Shown in pieces: positions 57,961 through 64,000 of a stretch of DNA of 64,000 bases. A program made the translations under genes and the position numbers. The notes below the pieces were generated by a model, which was not told the origin of the DNA, did not search any database, and worked only from the letters and a program-made list of their open reading frames with translations. Origin of the DNA: Streptomyces aurantiogriseus. Its GTDB lineage: Bacteria > Actinomycetota > Actinomycetes > Streptomycetales > Streptomycetaceae. How positions within the stretch are numbered: the first letter of the stretch is position 1; the number at the start of each line of letters is the position of its first letter. The stretch covers positions 1 to 64,000 of the forward strand of contig NZ_BMSX01000035.1 in assembly GCF_014649375.1 (NCBI RefSeq). The letters are read 5' to 3'.

Positions 57961-59175
57961 GTGTCCTCAGCTCCCTTCGCAACGCCCGTTTCCCCCCTGC
58001 ACCTCGCCGTCGCCCTCGACGGCACCGGCTGGCACCCCGCCTCCTGGCGTGAGCCGGTCGCCCGCCCCCGTGAGCTGTTCACCGCCGGATACTGGGCCGA
58101 CCTGGTCGCCGAGGCCGAGCGCGGCCTGCTCGACTTCGTCACCATCGAGGACGGCCTAGGCCCGCAGTCCTCCCACTTCCTCGACCCGGACGACCGCACC
58201 GACCAGGTCCGAGGCCGGCTCGACGCCGTCCTCGTCGCCTCCCGCGTCGCCCCGCTGACCCGCCGCATAGGCCTGGTCCCGACCGTGGTGGCCACCCACA
58301 CGGAGCCCTTCCACATCTCCAAGGCGATCGCCACCCTCGACTACGTCAGCACCGGCCGCGCGGGTCTGCGCGTCCAGATCACCGCCCGGCCGAACGAGGC
58401 CGACCACTTCGGCCGCCGCACCATCCCGCGCATCAGGGCCTACGACGACCCGGCCACCCGGGACCTGGTGACCGACCTCTTCGACGAGGCCGCCGACCAC
58501 GTGGAGGTCGTGCGCCGCCTCTGGGACAGCTGGGAGGACGACGCGGAGATCCGGGACGTGGCCACGGGCCGGTTCATCGACCGCGACAAGCTCCACTACA
58601 TCGACTTCGAGGGCCGCCACTTCAGCGTCAAGGGCCCCTCCATCACCCCGCGCCCGCCCCAGGGCCAGCCCCTGGTGACCGCCCTCGCCCACGACACGGT
58701 CCCGTACCGTCTGGTGGCCCGTGCCGCCGACGTCGGGTACGTCACCCCGCACGACGCCGACCAGGCCCGCGCGATCGTCGCCGAGATCCGCGCCGAGCAG
58801 GAGGCGGCAGGCCGGGCCGAGGAGCCGCTGCACGTCTTCGCCGACCTGGTGGTCTTCCTCGACGACGACCCGGCCGAGGCCGCCGCCCGCCGCGACCGCC
58901 TCGACACCCTCGCGGGTGAGGAGTACACCAGCGACGCCCGAATCTTCACCGGCACTCCCGCCCAACTCGCCGATCTGCTCCAGGAGTTGCAGGCTGCCGG
59001 CCTGACCGGTTTCCGGCTGCGTCCCGCCGTGGCCGGCCACGACCTCCCGGCGATCACCCGGGGTCTCGTCCCCGAGCTCCAGCGCCGCGACGCCTTCCGC
59101 CGCGCGTACGAGGCCGACACCCTGCGCGGACTGCTCGGCCTGCCCCGCCCCGCCAACCGCTATGCCGCAGCCTGA
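57961..59175 (+). CDS. LLM-class flavin-dependent monooxygenase
   Basis: A 404-residue bacterial-luciferase-like TIM-barrel oxygenase of the NtaA/SnaA/DszA superfamily. These use reduced FMN from a separate reductase and O2. Motifs include LHLAVALDGTGWHPASWRE at the N-terminus, HTEPFHISKAIATLDYVSTG and RAGLRVQITARPNEADHFGR in the core. AGGAAGG precedes the GTG. It is the first of four related enzymes in one operon behind a Cys leader peptide, so it probably oxidises an organosulfur compound. No flavin reductase gene is adjacent. Confidence 0.88.
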   Translation: MSSAPFATPVSPLHLAVALDGTGWHPASWREPVARPRELFTAGYWADLVAEAERGLLDFVTIEDGLGPQSSHFLDPDDRTDQVRGRLDAVLVASRVAPLTRRIGLVPTVVATHTEPFHISKAIATLDYVSTGRAGLRVQITARPNEADHFGRRTIPRIRAYDDPATRDLVTDLFDEAADHVEVVRRLWDSWEDDAEIRDVATGRFIDRDKLHYIDFEGRHFSVKGPSITPRPPQGQPLVTALAHDTVPYRLVARAADVGYVTPHDADQARAIVAEIRAEQEAAGRAEEPLHVFADLVVFLDDDPAEAAARRDRLDTLAGEEYTSDARIFTGTPAQLADLLQELQAAGLTGFRLRPAVAGHDLPAITRGLVPELQRRDAFRRAYEADTLRGLLGLPRPANRYAAA

Positions 59176-59197
59176 GCCGGACGGAGAGACCACCGAC

Positions 59198-60574
59198 ATG
59201 AGCAAGCCCCTGAAGCAGATCCACCTGGCCGCCCACTTCCCCGGCGTCAACAACACCACCGTGTGGAGCGACCCGAGGGCCGGCAGCCACATCGAGTTCA
59301 GCTCCTTCGTGCACTTCGCGCAGACCGCCGAACGCGCCAAGTTCGACTTCCTGTTCCTCGCCGAGGGGCTCAGGCTCCGCGAACAGGGCGGGCAGATATA
59401 CGACCTCGACGTCGTCGGCCGCCCCGACACCTTCACCGTCCTCGCCGCGCTCGCCGCCGTCACCGACCGCCTCGGCCTGACCGGCACCATCAACTCCACC
59501 TTCAACGAGCCCTACGAGGTGGCCCGCCAGTTCGCCAGCCTCGACCACCTCTCCGGCGGCCGCTCCGCGTGGAACGTCGTCACCTCCTGGGACGCCTTCA
59601 CCGGCGAGAACTTCCGGCGCGGCGGCTTCCTCCCGCAGGACGAGCGCTACTCCCGCGCCAAGGAGTTCCTCGCCACGGCGGGCGAGCTCTTCGACTCCTG
59701 GCAGGGCGACGAGATCGTCGCCGACCAGGCCACCGGCACCTTCCTGCGCGACGCCAAGGCCGGCGCCTTCGTCCACGAGGGACAGCACTTCGACATCCAC
59801 GGCCGCTTCAACGTCCCGCGCAGCCCCCAGGGCCGCCCGGTGATCTTCCAGGCCGGCGACTCCGAGGAGGGCCGCGAGTTCGCCGCCTCCAGCGCCGACG
59901 CCATCTTCAGCCGGTACGCGGCCCTCGACACCGGCCAGGCCTTCTACACGGACGTGAAGTCCCGCCTCGCCAAGTACGGCCGCCGCCCCGACCAGCTGCT
60001 CATCCTGCCCGCCGCGAGCTTCGTCCTCGGCGACACCGACGCCGAGGCCGAGGAGATCGCCCACGAGGTCCGACGGCAGCAGGTGAGCGGGGCGACCGCC
60101 ATCAAGCACCTGGAGTGGGTCTGGAACCGCGACCTCTCCGCGTACGACCCGGACGGACCGCTCCCGGACGTCGACCCGCTGCCGGGCGAACACACCGTCT
60201 CCCGGGGCCGCGCCCAGGTCCGCATGTACCGCGACCCGCTCGCCACCGCCCGCGAGTGGCGCGAGCTGGCGGCGGCCAACAACTGGTCCATCCGCGACCT
60301 GGTCATCGAGACCGGCAACCGCCAGAACTTCGTCGGCTCCCCGGCCACCGTCGCGAAAACCATCAACGAGTACGTCCAGGCCGACGCCGGCGACGGCTTC
60401 ATCCTCGTCCCGCACATCACCCCGAGCGGCCTCGACGACTTCGCCGACAAGGTCGTCCCGCTCCTGCAGGAACAGGGCGTCTTCCGCACCGACTACGAGG
60501 GCACCACCCTGCGCGACCACCTGGGCCTCGCCCACCCGGACGAGACGGGCGCCGCCGAGCGGGTGGAGTCGTGA
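59198..60574 (+). CDS. NtaA/SnaA/DszA-type FMN-dependent monooxygenase
   Basis: A 458-residue enzyme with the hallmark start KQIHLAAHFPGVNNTTVWSD and the segments FDFLFLAEGLRLRE, FASLDHLSGGRSAWNVVTSW and GRPVIFQAGDSEEGREFAAS. This subgroup includes dibenzothiophene-sulfone, nitrilotriacetate and S-substituted-cysteine (YtnJ/CmoJ, YxeK) monooxygenases. GGAGAG precedes the ATG. It overlaps the next LLM gene by 4 bases. It is the strongest candidate for C-S bond cleavage of an N-acetylated S-alkyl-cysteine. That role is inferred. Confidence 0.9.
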   Translation: MSKPLKQIHLAAHFPGVNNTTVWSDPRAGSHIEFSSFVHFAQTAERAKFDFLFLAEGLRLREQGGQIYDLDVVGRPDTFTVLAALAAVTDRLGLTGTINSTFNEPYEVARQFASLDHLSGGRSAWNVVTSWDAFTGENFRRGGFLPQDERYSRAKEFLATAGELFDSWQGDEIVADQATGTFLRDAKAGAFVHEGQHFDIHGRFNVPRSPQGRPVIFQAGDSEEGREFAASSADAIFSRYAALDTGQAFYTDVKSRLAKYGRRPDQLLILPAASFVLGDTDAEAEEIAHEVRRQQVSGATAIKHLEWVWNRDLSAYDPDGPLPDVDPLPGEHTVSRGRAQVRMYRDPLATAREWRELAAANNWSIRDLVIETGNRQNFVGSPATVAKTINEYVQADAGDGFILVPHITPSGLDDFADKVVPLLQEQGVFRTDYEGTTLRDHLGLAHPDETGAAERVES

Positions 60575-61662
60575 AGTTCCTGGCCATCACGCTGATCGTG
60601 CACCGCCCCGACCCGGTCACCGGGGTGCAGAAGTCCACCCAGGACCGCTTCCGCGAGGTGCTCGACAACGCGCTGCTCGCCGAGGAACTCGGCTTCGACG
60701 GCTTCGGCGTGGGGGAGAGGCACGAGCGGCCGTTCATCTCCTCCTCCCCACCGGTCGTCCTCAGCCACATCGCCGCCCTGACCCGGCGGATCCGGCTGTT
60801 CACCGCCGTCACGACCCTCAGCCTCCTCGACCCGGTCCGCGCCTACGAGGACTACGCCACCCTCGACCACCTCTCCGGCGGCCGGCTGGAGCTGATCATC
60901 GGCAAGGGCAACGGCGCCGCCCAGCGCGCGCTGTTCCACGTCACGCCCGAGGACCAGTGGGAGCGCAACGCCGAGAGCTACGAGGTGTTCCGGCGGATCT
61001 GGCGGCAGGACAAGGTCACCGCGGCGACCCGCTTCCGCCCCGGGCTCAAGGACGCCGAGGTGTGGCCGCGCCCGTACCAGCAGCCCGTCCGGGTCTGGCA
61101 CGGCAGCGCCACCAGCAAGGAGTCCGTCGACCTGGCCGCCCGCTACGGCGACCCGCTGTTCTCGGCGAACGTCACCCACCCCATCGAGCCGTACGCCGAG
61201 CTGATCCGCCACTACCGCGAACGCTGGGAGCACTACGGTCACGACCCGGCCGGCATCGCCGTCGGCGCCGGCACGGCCGGCCTGTACGTGGCCCGCACCT
61301 CCCAGGAGGCCCTGGAGGCGTACCGGCCGGTCTTCGAGGGCACCCTGGCGTTCCAGAAGCAGGCCGGGCTGCCCGTGGTCTTCGAGACCCTGGAGGACTT
61401 CGTCGAGCGCAGCTCGGCCCTGGTCGGCAGCCCGCAGCAGGTCATCGACAAGGCCCACCGCTACCACGAGCAGTTCGGACACACGGTCCTGCATCTGCAC
61501 ACGGACGCGAGCGGCCTCACCGGCACACAGCACCGCGACTCGCTGGAGCTGTTCCAGTCGGCGGTGGCGCCGGTGCTGCGCAAGGACATCCCGGACCCGC
61601 CCTTCGACTGGGCCCCGGTCCTTCCGGCGTCGCCGGTCAGGGAGGAGCCCGCCCGTGTCTGA
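60571..61662 (+). CDS. LLM-class flavin-dependent oxidoreductase
   Basis: A 363-residue luciferase-like protein (FLAITLIVHRPDPVTGVQKS, LLAEELGFDGFGVGERHE, YATLDHLSGGRLELIIGKGN). The GTG start overlaps the preceding monooxygenase and its end overlaps the next by 8 bases. It probably acts on the same or a related organosulfur substrate, but the sequence does not tell which. FMN, or F420 as in some actinobacterial members, could be the cofactor. Confidence 0.87.
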   Translation: MKFLAITLIVHRPDPVTGVQKSTQDRFREVLDNALLAEELGFDGFGVGERHERPFISSSPPVVLSHIAALTRRIRLFTAVTTLSLLDPVRAYEDYATLDHLSGGRLELIIGKGNGAAQRALFHVTPEDQWERNAESYEVFRRIWRQDKVTAATRFRPGLKDAEVWPRPYQQPVRVWHGSATSKESVDLAARYGDPLFSANVTHPIEPYAELIRHYRERWEHYGHDPAGIAVGAGTAGLYVARTSQEALEAYRPVFEGTLAFQKQAGLPVVFETLEDFVERSSALVGSPQQVIDKAHRYHEQFGHTVLHLHTDASGLTGTQHRDSLELFQSAVAPVLRKDIPDPPFDWAPVLPASPVREEPARV

Positions 61663-62803
61663 CATCCCCCTCGGCGTCCTGGACCTCGTCCCGGTCTCCT
61701 CCGGCTCGACAGCCGCGGACGCCCTCCGCAACTCCATCGACCTCGCCCGGCAGGCGGAGCGTCTCGGCTACGCCCGCTACTGGTTCGCCGAGCACCACCT
61801 CAATCCGGGCGTGGCGGGAACGTCCCCGGCGGTCGTCCTCGCACTGACGGCCGCCGCCACCTCCACGATCCGGCTCGGCTCCGGGGCCGTCCAGCTCGGC
61901 CACCGCACCGCGCTGAGCACCGTCGAGGAGTTCGGCCTGCTCGACGCCCTGCACCCCGGCCGCCTCGACCTCGGCCTCGGCCGCTCCGGCGGCCGCCCGC
62001 CCGGACAGCCGTCCACCCCGCCCTCGACGGCGACCCCGGTGGTGGCCGGCCGGGCACCCAACGGCCTGCTCATCCCGCCCCGTTTCTCCTTCGAACACCT
62101 CCTCGGCTCACCCCGGATCGCCGTCCAGCGCAGGCTGCTCCTGCTGCCCGGCGCCGAGTCCCAGGACTACGCGGAGCAGATCGACGACGTCCTCGCTCTG
62201 CTCGCCGGTACCTACCGCTCAGCGGAGGGCACCGAGGCGCATGTCGTACCCGGCGAGGGCGCCGACGTCGAGGTGTGGATCCTGGGCAGCAGCGGTGGCC
62301 AGAGCGCCGAGGTCGCGGGCGCGCGCGGCCTGCGCTTCGCGGCCAACTACCACGTCAGCCCGGCGACGGTCCTGGAAGCGGTGGACGGCTACCGGGGCCA
62401 CTTCAAACCGTCCGCCGTCCTCGACGAGCCGTACGTCAGCGTCTCGGCGGACGTCGTCGTCGCCGAGGACGACGCGCGGGCCCGTGAACTGGCCACCGGC
62501 TACGGCCTGTGGGTGCGCAGCATCCGCACCGCCGAGGGCGCCATCCCGTTCCCCACCCCCGAGGAGGCCCGCGCCCACGCCTGGAGCGACGCGGACCGCG
62601 CGCTGGTGCAGGACCGCGTGGACACCCAGTTCGCCGGCTCCCCCGGCACGGTCGCCGACCTGCTGGAGCAGCTCCAGGAGGCCACGAGCGCCGACGAGTT
62701 GCTCATCACGACGATCACTCACGACCACGCCGACCGAGTCCGCTCCTACGAACTGCTCGCGGGGGAGTGGCGCCGCCGGGGTCACTCCTTCCAGTCGAGC
62801 TGA
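61655..62803 (+). CDS. LLM-class oxidoreductase (MsnO8-like)
   Basis: A 382-residue luciferase-like protein of the MsnO8 group (PLGVLDLVPVSSGSTAADAL, YARYWFAEHHLNPGVAG, LGSGAVQLGHRTALSTVEE, FGLLDALHPGRLDLGLGRSG). The GTG start lies in the end of the preceding gene, and it is the last gene of the operon. Its 3' end overlaps by 22 bp a gene on the opposite strand. Confidence 0.87.
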   Translation: MSDIPLGVLDLVPVSSGSTAADALRNSIDLARQAERLGYARYWFAEHHLNPGVAGTSPAVVLALTAAATSTIRLGSGAVQLGHRTALSTVEEFGLLDALHPGRLDLGLGRSGGRPPGQPSTPPSTATPVVAGRAPNGLLIPPRFSFEHLLGSPRIAVQRRLLLLPGAESQDYAEQIDDVLALLAGTYRSAEGTEAHVVPGEGADVEVWILGSSGGQSAEVAGARGLRFAANYHVSPATVLEAVDGYRGHFKPSAVLDEPYVSVSADVVVAEDDARARELATGYGLWVRSIRTAEGAIPFPTPEEARAHAWSDADRALVQDRVDTQFAGSPGTVADLLEQLQEATSADELLITTITHDHADRVRSYELLAGEWRRRGHSFQSS

Positions 62804-63153
62804 TGCTCGGGCGTCCCCACGGATCGCCCGTACGCGATGGCCTCGGCGCGGCCCACCGCGTCGCCGCGCCGGATACGGAAGACCCTGCCCGCGAAGACCA
62901 CGACCCGCTCGTCGCCCGCGCTGAAGTCGGCGTACCAGCCGAGTTCCGGCTCCAGCGCGTCGGCGAGCGCGTCCGCGATCCCGGCCGCGTCACCCTCGTC
63001 GGCCTCCCATTCGACGAGCGTCCACACTCCGGGCTGCCCGTCGGCCGCGCTCCCCGACACGTCGATCCTGCGCACACCGCGCAGCCGCAGCCCTTCCGGC
63101 GCGAACCCGGCACCGGGCCGCAGGCTTTCGCCGATGACATAACCGGTGATCAT
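62782..63153 (-). CDS. Hypothetical protein, 123 residues
   Basis: A soluble protein (ITGYVIGESLRPGAGFAPEG, WTLVEWEADEGDAAGIADAL, GWYADFSAGDERVVVFAGRV) with good codon bias. It looks like a conserved Streptomyces protein, but I do not recognise its function. It is convergent and overlapping with the last monooxygenase gene, so it is probably unrelated to that operon. Confidence 0.72.
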   Translation of the reverse strand: MITGYVIGESLRPGAGFAPEGLRLRGVRRIDVSGSAADGQPGVWTLVEWEADEGDAAGIADALADALEPELGWYADFSAGDERVVVFAGRVFRIRRGDAVGRAEAIAYGRSVGTPEHQLDWKE

Positions 63154-63170
63154 CGCTGGTTCTCTCCCTT

Positions 63171-63198
63171 GATCGCTGATCGCTGATCGCTGATCGCT
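63171..63198. repeat. Four tandem copies of GATCGCT
   Basis: Four exact 7-bp copies lie just upstream of the 123-residue gene, between it and the decayed MFS fragment, where they could vary promoter spacing. Confidence 0.85.
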
Positions 63199-63329
63199 GC
63201 TCCTGCGAGGCTACGGCCGCGTGGCTGACACCCTCTGTCAGCGATGTCGGGGCCCGCACGACGAGGAGGTGAGGGCAGGGGTGCGAGCGGACCGTCTGCT
63301 GTCGCTCCTGCTCCGCCCGCAGTCGCGGG

Positions 63330-63545
63330 GCCGTATGACGGGCCATCTGCAGGATGCCGCCCGCCACCCCGGCCGCCTCGGCGGGCGCGTGCTGCAGCAC
63401 CCGGGCCTGGTTGGGGGAGGCGGTCAGGCCGGAGGTGGCGCCGGAGCCCAGTTGGACGACCGCCGGCACCACGGGCAGTGCGGTGAGTGGCAGGGCGACC
63501 GCGGCCACCGTACCGCCCGCCGACGCGAGCCGGACAGACCGTCAG
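63330..63545 (-). pseudogene. Remnant of an MFS drug-type transporter
   Basis: One minus-strand frame reads LASAGGTVAAVALPLTAL (a membrane helix), then GLTASPNQARVLQHAPAEAA and GVAGGILQMARH. This is the SPNQ...AGxAGGxLQ region near helices 10-11 of DHA2-type MFS exporters. Homology stops after ILQMARH, and no other part of the gene was found nearby. It is gene debris. The rest of 63199-63682 shows nothing else I can support. Confidence 0.6.
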
Positions 63546-63682
63546 CACCCGCCGGGCAGCGCGATCCTCTCCCGGGAGCATGACGTCATGCTCACACCAC
63601 CCGGACGCTCCTGTCCGGCCCTCGGCCGGCCTGTTCGCACGAGGGAAGCACGCCGTTCGCACCGGCCGTCGCACACGGGTGC

Positions 63683-63726
63683 GGCCGGGCTACGTCTCCC
63701 TCCCCCGAAGGTGACGTAGCCCGGCC
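63683..63726. terminator. Strong terminator hairpin
   Basis: A perfect 14-bp stem, GGCCGGGCTACGTC/GACGTAGCCCGGCC, with a 16-nt loop, 53 bp beyond the stop of the truncated minus-strand gene, which it probably serves. Confidence 0.85.
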
Positions 63727-63778
63727 TGTCCCCCGGCGCCGGACTGTGGCTTGTGTGCCCGCGTGGCGGGCTGTGCCG

Positions 63779-64000
63779 TCACCAGCACATGACGGCCGTC
63801 TCGCCCGTTCCCCAGCCGGAGTACAGGCGTACGCGGACGAAGTAGCGGCGGCCCTTGACGAGCCGGGCCCTGATCGTGGCGTTGTCCGGGGTGCCGCCGT
63901 CGTCCCGTCCCGTGAGGAAGCGGGGCTCGCCGTCCCGCTCCTCGAAGACCACGACGACCGAGTCGCTCGCGCCGAAGGTGGCGAGGGCGTACTCGCGGGT
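63779..64000 (-). CDS. C-terminal end of a secreted-protein-like gene (truncated by the window edge)
   Basis: The last 73 residues of a larger protein, open to the window edge. The visible part (EYALATFGASDSVVVVFEER, NATIRARLVKGRRYFVRVRL, ending GETAVMCW) is a beta-rich domain. It resembles the pre-peptidase/PPC-like C-terminal domains of secreted Streptomyces peptidases and other exported enzymes. The catalytic part lies outside the window, so the enzyme type cannot be named. Confidence 0.65.
   Translation of the reverse strand, partial: TREYALATFGASDSVVVVFEERDGEPRFLTGRDDGGTPDNATIRARLVKGRRYFVRVRLYSGWGTGETAVMCW

Noticed and set aside
63244..63486. Plus-strand ORF over the MFS fragment
   Set aside because: Its composition is Ala/Pro/Arg filler, whereas the minus strand shows recognisable transporter residues.

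Overview
The window is very GC-rich (well over 70% by eye), with strong third-position G/C bias, GTG/TTG starts, ATGA/GTGA coupled genes and actinobacterial families throughout. It looks like Streptomyces chromosome. It is mostly accessory metabolism arranged as successive functional blocks.

Block 1 (1-10.7 kb) is carbohydrate or cyclitol catabolism: the end of a sugar ABC ATPase, an IolE-like TIM barrel, two Gfo/Idh/MocA dehydrogenases, an SDR, a PhyH dioxygenase and two LacI regulators with visible operators. A 38-bp minisatellite lies between two convergent genes (8145-8334). Block 2 (11.4-17.1 kb) is a GntR-controlled operon whose first three enzymes match GalB, GalC and GalD of gallate catabolism, followed by a VOC-type extradiol dioxygenase. 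It ends in gene debris: the middle of an MFS transporter and the C-terminus of an LDH2-type dehydrogenase.

Block 3 (17.2-32.6 kb, minus strand) is a PUFA/hglE-like iterative PKS locus. PKS1 is PfaD-like reductase-KS-AT-ACP-KR and PKS2 is KS-AT-DH-PPTase. They are coupled to a discrete ACP, an alpha/beta hydrolase, a glycosyltransferase and a methyltransferase, which suggests a glycosylated polyunsaturated lipid. A relatively AT-rich control region and a tRNA-Pro(GGG) separate it from block 4.

Block 4 (33.6-48.8 kb) is a complete oxygen-tolerant [NiFe]-hydrogenase locus of the actinobacterial high-affinity type (group 1h-like). hypX, a maturation protease, hypB, F, C, D and E lie on the plus strand. 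Converging on them are hypA, two tiny ORFs, a DUF5947-like protein, a NifU-like protein, the large and small subunits and a 558-residue unknown on the minus strand.

Block 5 (49-52 kb) holds a membrane protein and a TetR regulator divergent from a class II aldolase and a PfkB kinase. Block 6 (52.3-62.8 kb) looks like a sulfur-salvage locus. It has three short Cys-containing leader peptides of the (R)xHIDLLRV type, a SAM-IV riboswitch, a polar-amino-acid-type ABC transporter, a GNAT acetyltransferase and four flavin-dependent (LLM) monooxygenases. The content parallels Bacillus operons that recover cysteine from S-alkylated cysteines. The right end holds a small unknown gene, a decayed MFS fragment and the 3' end of a secreted-protein-like gene.
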